DNA from: a virus
Virus record (IMG/VR): IMGVR_UViG_3300030406_005861
Coordinates: 958-44,552 of that record
Length of the DNA: 43,595 bases
Strand: one strand, 5' to 3'
Part shown: positions 5,361 to 11,446 of the stretch, piece after piece
How the letters are laid out: each line of letters opens with the position of its first letter
Position numbering within the stretch: the first letter of the stretch is position 1
The notes under the pieces: model-generated
Seen by the model: only the letters and a program-made list of their open reading frames with translations
What the model was told of the DNA's origin: nothing
Databases searched by the model: none
Position numbers and translations under genes: made by a program

Positions 5361-5439
5361 CGTAACTCCCTCAGTATGAGGGGGTTACGAGGGCGCGGCA
5401 CCCTCAGAGTCGTAACTCGTTGATAATCAGTGACTTATG
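5361..5439. repeat. Composite hairpin repeat, copy 5 (most diverged)
   Basis: The left module reads GTAACTCCCTCA, loop GTA, TGAGGGGGTTAC. Relative to the consensus CGTTGA/TCAACG arms, both arms changed together to CCCTCA/TGAGGG, so pairing is kept. The centre is shortened and altered (GAGGGCGCGGCACCCTCAGAG). The right module is degraded. It lies 10 nt after the last plus-strand gene. Confidence 0.85.
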
Positions 5440-5453
5440 ACATGTGAATATAT

Positions 5454-5480
5454 AAAAAAAACCGCACAAACGTGCGGTTT
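5454..5480. terminator. Bidirectional terminator between convergent operons
   Basis: ACCGCAC / GTGCGGT stem with an AAAC loop, flanked by an A run on the left and TTT on the right. It can terminate plus-strand transcription from the early genes and minus-strand transcription from the 5514 gene. Confidence 0.8.
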
Positions 5481-5513
5481 CATTATTTGTTTATTAAGGC
5501 TTTAACCTATAAC

Positions 5514-6089
5514 CTAAGACTTGATTTTATATGGACTGCTGCTAGTGTTATTAAGTTTATTTGCTACAACCTGAAGTTTACCATATGTCTCTGCCTTCTT
5601 ACCTACTAGCCACCTAGTAGACCAATCTTTTTTCTTCGGCTTACGGTGATAATATCTATATACTTTACCTGTATCTTTATTAACCAGTTTATATTTGCCT
5701 TGTATTGTATTAACCGATCCTCCTTTATCTTTAGGTTTATAGCATCTCTCTGGTTTTGCGCCCACCTTGATACACATGCGCTTCCACACAGCATCGTGAC
5801 CATGCCCCCGCCCTGTAAGGGCGTGGGCAATCTCATGGAGAACAACGTCTTTAGATTCTTCTATTGTATTAATCAGGACTAGCTTCTTAGTAATGCCTAT
5901 TTCTTTTTTACCATATCTGCATTGTCCATATCTACTAATAGCTCTATTGTCCCAAACAAACGTCCAGTTTTCTTCTATTAGCCCCCATTTCTCCATTTGC
6001 TCCGCAGCAAAGTTCTTTATTTCTATTAGCTTGTTCATTGATTCAAAGTTAGTATTATTGTTATTATAATAATGAATACAATCCACCAT
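5514..6089 (-). CDS. SprT-like zinc metalloprotease-family protein, 191 aa
   Basis: The zincin motif LHEIAHAL (H85, E86, H89) is followed by GHGHDAVW with H98, the usual SprT-like layout of two histidines plus a third in a downstream G-H motif. The C-terminal part is basic and tyrosine rich (YRYYHRKPKKKDWSTRW), as in phage SprT-like proteins; cellular members act on DNA-protein crosslinks. Phage role unknown. The start may instead be Met18 (6038), where the family-like region begins; residues 2-17 are Asn-rich and neither start has a Shine-Dalgarno. It lies 14 nt after the 6104 gene, so probably the same operon. Confidence 0.85.
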   Translation of the reverse strand: MVDCIHYYNNNNTNFESMNKLIEIKNFAAEQMEKWGLIEENWTFVWDNRAISRYGQCRYGKKEIGITKKLVLINTIEESKDVVLHEIAHALTGRGHGHDAVWKRMCIKVGAKPERCYKPKDKGGSVNTIQGKYKLVNKDTGKVYRYYHRKPKKKDWSTRWLVGKKAETYGKLQVVANKLNNTSSSPYKIKS

Positions 6090-6103
6090 TGATATAAAGT
6101 CAT

Positions 6104-6403
6104 TTACTGGTTGGCTATATGGTCAATGTGTTGCTCAATATACTCAGCGAAATCACTAATATTATTTATGTGTTTAGTTCGTTCGTTCATTGCTCTAGCA
6201 AATGCATTGTCATCATTGAAAGCATCCATAGCGGGATCATTGTCCTGCACATAATAATCTCTGCCGTGGAACGTGCAATCCTTAAGTGCATCATTTAAAT
6301 CACTTAAAGCTTTTTTTATTTTTATATTCCCCCACAATAATGTTCTTTTATCTGTGCCATTAAGGTGGACTGTCGGTAATGGGTAGTTTACTGTTTTACT
6401 CAT
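6104..6403 (-). CDS. Conserved phage hypothetical (VHLNGT type), 99 aa
   Basis: NYPLPTVHLNGTDKRTLLWG at the N-terminus, then a helical region with HGRDYYVQ, resembles a small protein family common in tailed phages; its function is unknown. Start ATG 6403 is 6 nt after a -10 box (TATGTT), so it is the leaderless first gene of a two-gene unit with the SprT-like gene. The promoter spacer contains a perfect 8-bp inverted repeat, suggesting this gene is directly repressed or activated. Confidence 0.75.
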   Translation of the reverse strand: MSKTVNYPLPTVHLNGTDKRTLLWGNIKIKKALSDLNDALKDCTFHGRDYYVQDNDPAMDAFNDDNAFARAMNERTKHINNISDFAEYIEQHIDHIANQ

Positions 6404-6409
6404 GCACAG

Positions 6410-6438
6410 AACATACTACCAACTTCGTTGGTAGTCAA
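6410..6438 (-). promoter_or_regulatory. Promoter with embedded palindromic operator
   Basis: Minus strand: -35 TTGACT (6433-6438), 17-bp spacer, -10 TATGTT (6410-6415), 6 nt, ATG at 6403. CTACCAAC-GAA-GTTGGTAG (6416-6434) fills the spacer and overlaps the end of the -35, a typical operator position for a dimeric repressor. Confidence 0.7.
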
Positions 6439-6976
6439 GAATAAAAATGAATTAAAATAACAAATGATCGCACAAAAGATAAAATGTGATTATATAAAAC
6501 AACAAATATAAAACTGCTTCTATTCTGCTCATGCTTATTAAGGTTTTTTGCTGTAAACTGGGCTTTTTTTTATGTCGATTATATGTGCAATTATCGACAT
6601 GTTTTATATATATGTAGTCTATATACACATATAGTTATTAAGCCAAACAAAAATAAACTGGCAATTAAATAACAGTAAATTATAATTAATTATACTAAAT
6701 CACCCAAAAACCCCTTTTATTTGGTTGAATTGGGTTAAATTGGGGTGGTCTGGGGAACCGAAAGAACTTATTTATTTATTTAGAGGGCAGGATACTATCC
6801 TACATTTCTTTCTCATTTATGCTATTAGTAATAAAACCCTTATTTTTCTAGTATTTGTCTTTATATTTACCCCTATGTATTTCTTATATACTATTACTCT
6901 ACATTATTGTTTTAAATGGTATTTTAATTAATTATAAATGGCAAAGTAATTTAAATTAATTTTATTGTAAATTATA
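6439..6976. other. AT-rich intergenic region without a confident gene
   Basis: About 540 bp between the 6403 promoter and the tRNA. It is very AT-rich and contains an 8-bp inverted repeat ATGTCGAT/ATCGACAT (6572-6579/6593-6600, 13-nt spacer), many TTAATTA-type tracts and a variant copy of the AT palindrome at 6948. A plus-strand frame at 6725-6931 from a TTG has no ribosome site or family and is not accepted. The region could hold a replication origin or regulatory sites; nothing proves it. Confidence 0.4.
6948..6966. repeat. AT-rich palindrome, variant copy 2
   Basis: Begins AATTTAAATTAATTT as in copies 1 and 3, then diverges (TATT). It lies 10 nt downstream of the tRNA 3' end. Confidence 0.5.
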
Positions 6977-7049
6977 TAGCGGGAGTGGGACTCGAACCCA
7001 CACTTGAGCGATTTTAAGTCGCTTGCCTCTGCCATTGGGCTACCCCGCC
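6977..7049 (-). tRNA. tRNA-Leu(UAA)-like, short variable loop
   Basis: On the minus strand a full cloverleaf can be drawn: acceptor GGCGGGG paired with TCCCGCT (two G.U), D arm GCC...GGC, anticodon stem AGCGA/TCGCT with loop CTTAAAA (anticodon TAA, reading UUA), variable loop CAAGT, T arm GTGGG-TTCGAGT-CCCAC, discriminator A. No CCA is encoded. The oddity is that leucine tRNAs normally have a long variable arm, but this one has only 5 nt. The anticodon and A73 suggest leucine; real charging identity is uncertain. UUA is frequent in an AT-rich phage, which would explain carrying it. Confidence 0.9.
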
Positions 7050-7131
7050 AGTGGCTACCAACGTGCTGATTTAAAAAACAGCAAAATTAAACCAACAGTT
7101 AGTAGCCAAATGAGAAATCCTATTAACCAAA

Positions 7132-7551
7132 TCATTTATTTTCATCTTTTATGACTGGTTCTTCTATCCTTATATTCCCTGTATATCTTGATAATTGAGT
7201 AGACGATATTTCATATACATCACTTACTCCTCTTGCTACTGATCTGAATGTCATGTAGTCTTGTGGTAAAGCAGGTATATAGCCCCCATTTAACTCATCA
7301 AAATAACCATTCTTTTCTTCAAGTATCTGAAGCATCTTTTGTAATTGGTATTTAGTTAGCTTTACCTTCACATCGAATCTTTTATATTTAGTAGGTTGTT
7401 TATCTACTGAAATAGATTCTTCTGGTAGGTTAAATATCTCTGTTGCCTCAGATTCTTTATCAATAAAGTAATTAAAGATTAAAAAACCTACGGCTAATAC
7501 AAATATGAATGCTACTATCGCAATCTCTGGTGTCTTACTTATTCTCATCAT
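7132..7551 (-). CDS. Membrane-anchored hypothetical protein, 139 aa
   Basis: One N-terminal transmembrane segment (about residues 10-29, IAIVAFIFVLAVGFLIFNYF) precedes a soluble, mostly polar domain (about 30-139) containing lysine/leucine-rich helices (KVKLTKYQLQKMLQILEEK). The topology is likely inner membrane with the soluble domain outside the cytoplasm. No family recognised. The start overlaps the end of the upstream 7535 gene by 17 nt, so they are co-translated. It is the last gene of the operon starting at 8340. Confidence 0.7.
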   Translation of the reverse strand: MMRISKTPEIAIVAFIFVLAVGFLIFNYFIDKESEATEIFNLPEESISVDKQPTKYKRFDVKVKLTKYQLQKMLQILEEKNGYFDELNGGYIPALPQDYMTFRSVARGVSDVYEISSTQLSRYTGNIRIEEPVIKDENK

Positions 7552-7873
7552 CTACTTTTTTATAAAATTCTTTTATCCACCCATCATTATAAGGGCTATC
7601 TGCTTGAACTTTTGCTTTCATGTCAAATAAACCTTCTTCCTCTTGTGGAACCTCTCTTGCATCTATTGCAATATCTTTTCCTATACCACATATATCACTA
7701 TACTTTCTTTGTATAATATCAGTAAGAAACTCCTTAATAGCCTCTTCTTGTGTCTCTCCTTCTACATGAGATAATAATTGTATTTCAAATGTTTTTTTCT
7801 TGCTCATCTCTTTTCTTTTCTCAGCCCAACCTTTCCACTCTTGGACTTCTTGTTTTGTATATCCTTTACTCAT
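7535..7873 (-). CDS. Hypothetical protein, 112 aa
   Basis: Charged soluble protein. Residues 1-26 are basic (KKTFEIQ follows); the middle (ETQEEAIKEFLTDIIQRKYSD) resembles a small alpha/beta unit in which the EEAI helix follows a beta strand; the C-terminus is WIKEFYKKVDDENK. Its start overlaps the stop of the 7870 gene as ATGA, indicating translational coupling. No catalytic motif or family is recognised. Confidence 0.7.
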   Translation of the reverse strand: MSKGYTKQEVQEWKGWAEKRKEMSKKKTFEIQLLSHVEGETQEEAIKEFLTDIIQRKYSDICGIGKDIAIDAREVPQEEEGLFDMKAKVQADSPYNDGWIKEFYKKVDDENK

Positions 7874-8340
7874 ACTGTTTGTTTAAACCATGCAGGAGTT
7901 TTTCTAGTTTTCCAAGTAGCGAACCCTGCCTTCTCGCCATTGTAGTAAGCACGATATGCTGTAACAGCACAATCGTTTTTGTATTCTTCTGGCATAGCCT
8001 GAGCAAATGGTGTCAGACCAGTGCGTGGAAGAGATAGCTTGTGATAGTTCTTGCCACACCACTGTATAGTGTGAAGTGATTTGTGGACTTTGCCGTAGCG
8101 TCTGGTATACTCCTGACACATAGCGTAAGCATGATCGAGTAACCACTCGTAGTTTTGCTCTGTCTCCCTAGCCCAGATGGTGCATGGGTGATTGTAAAAA
8201 GCTCTTTTGTATGGTGCGGTTCCGTTGTCATAGACTGCACAGAGCATTTGTGCTGATTCTAATATCATCTTGACAACGTGCTTGTCGCACAACTGTTGAG
8301 CCGAGATTTTGGGGTCTTGATCTACTGCAAATATGTTCAT
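7870..8340 (-). CDS. Conserved phage protein, possibly pyrimidine-dimer-glycosylase-like, 156 aa
   Basis: MNIFAVDQDPKISAQQLCDK followed by HVVKMILESAQML, NHPCTIWARETEQNYEWLL, LTPFAQAMPEEYK and AYRAYYNGEKAGFATW defines a family widespread in phages. The LxDKHVVKM start recalls the Pyr_excise (T4 endonuclease V type) family, but this link is tentative. If correct it would repair UV damage in phage DNA. It is the first gene of an operon, with a promoter ending 7 nt upstream; its stop overlaps the next start (ATGA). Confidence 0.75.
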   Translation of the reverse strand: MNIFAVDQDPKISAQQLCDKHVVKMILESAQMLCAVYDNGTAPYKRAFYNHPCTIWARETEQNYEWLLDHAYAMCQEYTRRYGKVHKSLHTIQWCGKNYHKLSLPRTGLTPFAQAMPEEYKNDCAVTAYRAYYNGEKAGFATWKTRKTPAWFKQTV

Positions 8341-8346
8341 ATTGGT

Positions 8347-8366
8347 AATTTAAATTAATTTAAATT
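8347..8366. repeat. AT-rich 20-bp palindrome, copy 3
   Basis: Same sequence as 3515-3534. It covers the -10 box and most of the spacer of the 8340 promoter, so binding here would block that promoter. Confidence 0.75.
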
Positions 8367-8375
8367 CAGAGTCAA
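8348..8375 (-). promoter_or_regulatory. Promoter of the 8340 operon (near-leaderless)
   Basis: Minus strand: -35 TTGACT (8370-8375), 16-bp spacer, -10 TTAAAT (8348-8353), 7 nt, ATG 8340. The -10 is within the AT palindrome. Confidence 0.6.
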
Positions 8376-8611
8376 GAGGAAAATTCATCAATATCGTAAA
8401 TATAATCATACATCATAATAAATCCTGCGCCATTACATTTGACACCCATCACATTATAGTCAATATATTCAACTGCTTCTTCTTGTGTCATTCCTTGCTT
8501 CTTGTATATAGAAACAATCTTTTTATAATCGTAGATTATCTTACCACAGTCTGACTCTCCTGCAATCGCATCATCTAAACCATGTAAATATAAAGCACCA
8601 GAAGTTAGCAT
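8372..8611 (-). CDS. Conserved phage hypothetical, 79 aa
   Basis: Contains GLDDAIAGESDCGKIIYDYK, then a helix with MTQEEAVEYIDYNVMG. This resembles small proteins seen repeatedly in phage genomes (pattern LDDA...YDY...M..EEA.E...N..G) whose function is unknown. It is 1 nt downstream of the 8613 gene, so part of the same minus-strand operon from 9462. Its end overlaps the -35 of the 8340 promoter. Confidence 0.7.
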   Translation of the reverse strand: MLTSGALYLHGLDDAIAGESDCGKIIYDYKKIVSIYKKQGMTQEEAVEYIDYNVMGVKCNGAGFIMMYDYIYDIDEFSS

Positions 8612-8612
8612 A

Positions 8613-8819
8613 CTAAATAACTAAGAGAAAATCTTTTTTTATCTGCTCTATCAGTTTAGCTCTCTCCTCGACTCCAGTAATGTTACCATTCATATCTTTC
8701 AACCGATCTAACTGACCAATTATAAGTTGCCTTTTAGCCACATTTTTGATTTGGGGCATATACTTAGCAACATTAATTACTTTAGTCTTTTTCTTTGGTC
8801 TTCCTCCCTTGAGCTTCAT
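8613..8819 (-). CDS. Small basic protein with AT-hook-like N-terminus, 68 aa
   Basis: Begins MKLKGGRPKKKTKVINVAKY. The GGRPKKK core matches the AT-hook pattern (G-R-P flanked by basic residues), which binds the minor groove of AT-rich DNA. The rest is helical and basic. A second protein with such a motif starts at 9462. A role in phage chromatin or transcription control is inferred from this only. Tight spacing with both neighbours (1 nt each) supports an operon. Confidence 0.65.
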   Translation of the reverse strand: MKLKGGRPKKKTKVINVAKYMPQIKNVAKRQLIIGQLDRLKDMNGNITGVEERAKLIEQIKKDFLLVI

Positions 8820-8820
8820 A

Positions 8821-9021
8821 CTATTTTGGGTATACTACTTTCATATCTCCATCTTCATAGACCTCATAGACTTTACCATGAGACTGTTCTGCATTCATGA
8901 TCGCCATAGCGATAGCAGGAGTGGGATGACAAAGAGGAGGATCAGCGAGGGCGGTTGAATAGCCACCCATCCACCGATCCTTCTTGTCGAATACAACGTA
9001 ACTAGTTACTTTCTTCTTCAT
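8821..9021 (-). CDS. Hypothetical protein, 66 aa
   Basis: Begins MKKKVTSYVVFDKKDRWMGG and ends VYEDGDMKVVYPK. It reads as an alternating beta-strand protein with a central helix (TPAIAMAIMNAEQ). No family known. It overlaps the upstream 9002 gene by 20 nt, typical of the tight minus-strand operon. Confidence 0.65.
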   Translation of the reverse strand: MKKKVTSYVVFDKKDRWMGGYSTALADPPLCHPTPAIAMAIMNAEQSHGKVYEVYEDGDMKVVYPK

Positions 9022-9244
9022 CCTTGATTAGTTTGAAATTAAGTTCATATTCTCCTAATGCATGTAAGTCAAGATTTTCTGGTGTTACTTTGGATGGGTC
9101 TAAATTCTTCCAGACATCTTGTTTAAAAACATCTCCATTTTCATTGCTTACACGAATAACAAGATCTCCTGTTTCGTCTTCTACCTCTGCCTTTATTCTC
9201 CACCCATTTAAGAGAACAAAATTAATCCATCTATCTTCTATCAT
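9002..9244 (-). CDS. Hypothetical protein, 80 aa
   Basis: MIEDRWINFVLLNGWRIKAE followed by a region reading like several short beta strands (DLVIRVSNENGDVFKQDVW) and an acidic C-terminus (KLIKDEEESN). The ATG at 9244 overlaps the stop of the upstream gene (TAATG). Function not recognised. Confidence 0.65.
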   Translation of the reverse strand: MIEDRWINFVLLNGWRIKAEVEDETGDLVIRVSNENGDVFKQDVWKNLDPSKVTPENLDLHALGEYELNFKLIKDEEESN

Positions 9245-9462
9245 TATTCTGTAACTGAAAATTGAATTGCTCCAGTTTCGCTTGTTGGTTTAATAGAAGA
9301 TTTTACTTCGTTTGCTTCTTTTTCAATGATTAGGATATTCATCTTCTCTAGCCATACCCTGCTAACAGGGATATGTTGTTTTGAGCCAAAGTATTCGTTT
9401 AGTGTCTCCATGTCAATGTTGACAAACGACTTTGCTCCTTTTGGTCTTCCTCTTGTAGCCAT
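9244..9462 (-). CDS. Small protein with AT-hook-like motif, 72 aa
   Basis: MATRGRPKGAKSFVNIDMET begins with RGRPKG, a near-canonical AT-hook. The rest suggests a small helical protein (LNEYFGSKQHIPVSRVWLEK), possibly DNA binding. It is the first gene of the operon running down to 8372. Unlike several other operons it has a leader of about 30 nt (promoter -10 at 9493-9498) without a clear Shine-Dalgarno. A regulatory or nucleoid role is inferred. Confidence 0.7.
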   Translation of the reverse strand: MATRGRPKGAKSFVNIDMETLNEYFGSKQHIPVSRVWLEKMNILIIEKEANEVKSSIKPTSETGAIQFSVTE

Positions 9463-9492
9463 ATTTTTTGTTTGTTTGTTTTGGTTGGTATC

Positions 9493-9520
9493 AATATAAT
9501 TGGATTTAAATTTAAGTCAA
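9493..9520 (-). promoter_or_regulatory. Promoter of the 9462 operon
   Basis: Minus strand: -35 TTGACT (9515-9520), 16-bp spacer, -10 TATATT (9493-9498), then 30 nt to ATG 9462. A leadered contrast to the leaderless promoters nearby. Confidence 0.65.
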
Positions 9521-9540
9521 CAATTTTTTTCAATAAAAAA

Positions 9541-9849
9541 TCATTTTTTATAGAACTCTTTATATTGCTCTTTTAGAAAAGGTGTCATAATATTCTCGTA
9601 TGCCCTGACCAGTGCCTCCTCTAACTCAGACTGGACATCCTCTAGGATGTAGCCCAAGCCAGAGATGGCAAGCATGGCATGAAAACCTTCATGAATGATA
9701 GTATCTAAAAGAACTTCTCCTTTAATTTTATTAGAGATGTAGATCTTTTTGCCATCAGAATCTAACTCACCAAAATCTTTCATTTGTTTGTAGACTATGG
9801 TGAATTTCTGACCTCCGATAGTCACCTCTTTTGGCTTGTATTGTTTCAT
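9541..9849 (-). CDS. Phage zinc-metallopeptidase-like protein, 102 aa
   Basis: The motif TIIHEGFHAML (H53, E54, H57) is a zincin HExxH site. A downstream glutamate-rich segment (QSELEEALVRAYENI) could provide the third ligand. The length is close to small ImmA/IrrE- or SprT-like phage peptidases, but it lacks the downstream GHG motif of the 5514 protein, so it is a different subfamily. Substrate unknown. It starts 8 nt after the AAA+ gene and is probably co-transcribed with it. Confidence 0.75.
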   Translation of the reverse strand: MKQYKPKEVTIGGQKFTIVYKQMKDFGELDSDGKKIYISNKIKGEVLLDTIIHEGFHAMLAISGLGYILEDVQSELEEALVRAYENIMTPFLKEQYKEFYKK

Positions 9850-9857
9850 AATTGATG

Positions 9858-10796
9858 TTATGAAATCTCTCTTGCAAGATCCAGACCTTTTTTAGTCAAT
9901 TCTCTTTTAGTGTCAATTTTTAATAGGCGTTTCTTGATAAGCATTGCTTCGTAGTCTCTCTGGATTGCTCCCTTCTGGAAGCCAGTCACAGAAGCAAGAC
10001 CTGTTAAGGTCATAGCTCCACGCTCGCCCAGAGCCTTTACTATAGTAATCTCTGAAGCTGTCAAGCCGTAAGCTTTGACTCCCATTGCTTCAGAAAACTC
10101 TTTCCAAATTTCTTTGGTTACCTTCTTGACATCTCTTGCAGAAACGTATATTTTTAAATCTTCTGCTTTGACAACGGCATCTCTTGGGTTTCCTCTAAAA
10201 GAAGAAATGATATCTTCCTTTGCGGATTCATGGATTTCGGTTTTCCATTCTAAATTATCGTGGAAGATGTCATAAAGTTCTTTATCTTTATATTCCTCAA
10301 AAGCAATATCCCTAAGACGATCTCTGAGAGGTTCTGCTAATTTCTGCTGATCAGTGGTCGCCATGCAGAAAGTAAGTTTAGTAAAATCAAAATCATAAGG
10401 AACTCCCTCATGCTCGACCGTCCTCCTAGGGTTCTTGTCTACATTAAGAACAGAAAGAAAAATCTGTTGTAAATCATTGGGGAGATTGTGTCCTTCGTCA
10501 ATAAAAAGAAATGCATTGTGTTGCACCCAGACAGGATAAACCTGCTCAAAAAAGCTACCTGCATTTTTTATGGTTTTACCATTGACTTCAAGCATAGGTG
10601 GCTTTTCACCATTACTCCTCTTAAGAGCCTCTCTAAACTTGCGAGCGAAGAATGTTTTTCCTCCTCCTTTGCCAGTGGTAAGATTAATAAATGGCAAGCG
10701 GTCGGTCTTCTTGTAAGCGTCTATATAGATACTTAAAGTCCGTTTGACTGACTCTTGCCCGATTGCGTCATCGAATGTGCTGTTTATCTTTGGCAT
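9858..10796 (-). CDS. RuvB-like AAA+ ATPase, 312 aa
   Basis: Likely a DNA branch-migration or remodelling motor. N-terminal DDAIGQESVKRTL resembles the RuvB Box II region. Walker A is GKGGGKT (42-48), Walker B FLFIDEGH (D100, E101), sensor 1 CMATTD (144-149) and an arginine-rich PLRDRLRD segment (156-163). The C-terminal ~80 residues look like a winged helix (LTASEITIVKALGERGAMTL), as in RuvB. No RuvA or RuvC is visible in the window. The start is MPKINS at 10796, 6 nt after a -10 box; ten upstream codons of the open frame lie in the promoter. Confidence 0.85.
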   Translation of the reverse strand: MPKINSTFDDAIGQESVKRTLSIYIDAYKKTDRLPFINLTTGKGGGKTFFARKFREALKRSNGEKPPMLEVNGKTIKNAGSFFEQVYPVWVQHNAFLFIDEGHNLPNDLQQIFLSVLNVDKNPRRTVEHEGVPYDFDFTKLTFCMATTDQQKLAEPLRDRLRDIAFEEYKDKELYDIFHDNLEWKTEIHESAKEDIISSFRGNPRDAVVKAEDLKIYVSARDVKKVTKEIWKEFSEAMGVKAYGLTASEITIVKALGERGAMTLTGLASVTGFQKGAIQRDYEAMLIKKRLLKIDTKRELTKKGLDLAREIS

Positions 10797-10802
10797 GGGT
10801 GT

Positions 10803-10830
10803 AGTATATCCAAAAACTAAAACCATGCAA
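10803..10830 (-). promoter_or_regulatory. Promoter of the AAA+ gene (leaderless arrangement)
   Basis: Minus strand: -35 TTGCAT (10825-10830), 16-bp spacer, -10 TATACT (10803-10808), 6 nt, ATG 10796. It is divergent from the 10892 promoter 27 bp away. Confidence 0.75.
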
Positions 10831-10856
10831 GCATTTTTTATGAAAAAAAAATACCC

Positions 10857-10884
10857 TTGACTTATAGGTGTTTTAGCATATAAT
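10857..10884 (+). promoter_or_regulatory. Promoter of the 10892 operon (leaderless arrangement)
   Basis: -35 TTGACT (10857-10862), 16-bp spacer, perfect -10 TATAAT (10879-10884), 7 nt, ATG 10892. The in-frame ATG at 10883 overlaps the -10 and cannot be the start of this transcript. Confidence 0.8.
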
Positions 10885-10891
10885 GATATGC

Positions 10892-11128
10892 ATGAATAAA
10901 TACCAGTATTATGCAGGACGATTTTTTATCCTACTTGCTACTATTGTAATAGGTATCCCTATAGGAATATTAGTAGGCACAATTTACTTCTTAAGAGTTG
11001 TTTTAACTTATCCCTTTAGCATGTATGGATTAGCGGTTGACAAATGGGAGAATAAAGTCCAAATAGAGCAAGCAGACATCTGGACAAGGCATATTGCCAG
11101 AATGCAAGAAAATAAAGATAAAAACTAA
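10892..11128 (+). CDS. Small membrane protein, 78 aa
   Basis: One long hydrophobic stretch (about residues 10-37, ILLATIVIGIPIGILVGTIY) enough for one or two membrane passes, then a charged cytoplasmic-type tail (VDKWENKVQIEQADIWTRHI). No family is recognised. The start at 10892 was chosen because the -10 box ends 7 nt upstream. TAA overlaps the MazG-like start (TAATG), so it leads the nucleotide/sugar operon. Confidence 0.7.
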   Translation: MNKYQYYAGRFFILLATIVIGIPIGILVGTIYFLRVVLTYPFSMYGLAVDKWENKVQIEQADIWTRHIARMQENKDKN

Positions 11129-11430
11129 TGAAAAATTTTGAAGAATTAAGTCAAAATGTATTGATTTGGGCAAATGAGAGGGGGATTTTCGATAATCCAA
11201 ATCCTCTAGCTCAATTAGATAAAACACAAGAGGAACTAAATGAAACAATTCAAGCGGTAAAAGAGAAAGACGAAAAAGAAATCGCTGATGGCATAGGAGA
11301 TATGCTAGTCACTATTATTATCGCCTCTAAAATGCTTGGAGAAGATCCCACAAGATCTTTAGAACTCGCCTATAATGAAATAAAAGACAGGACAGGCAAG
11401 ATGGTTGATGGAAAGTTTGTTAAAGACTAA
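11128..11430 (+). CDS. MazG-like nucleotide pyrophosphohydrolase, 100 aa
   Basis: The motif EExxE (E35, E36, E39) followed by EIADGIGD (E51, D54, D58) fits the MazG fold metal site, in an all-helical protein of about 100 residues, the usual single-domain phage size. Such enzymes hydrolyse (d)NTPs to (d)NMP plus PPi, or lower (p)ppGpp during infection. It is coupled to the upstream membrane protein (TAATG) and followed by the DUF1599-like gene. The PPi it makes could be removed by the pyrophosphatase at 12700. Confidence 0.85.
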   Translation: MKNFEELSQNVLIWANERGIFDNPNPLAQLDKTQEELNETIQAVKEKDEKEIADGIGDMLVTIIIASKMLGEDPTRSLELAYNEIKDRTGKMVDGKFVKD

Positions 11431-11446
11431 TAAAAAATAATTAAAA

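Noticed and set aside
207-5439. CRISPR array made of the hairpin repeats
   Set aside because: Copies are 300-2300 bp apart with genes between them, not regular 25-40 bp spacers; no cas genes are present.
6725-6931. 68-aa plus-strand frame from TTG in the AT-rich gap
   Set aside because: No Shine-Dalgarno, no promoter at the usual spacing and no family; hydrophobic composition is what AT-rich random sequence gives.
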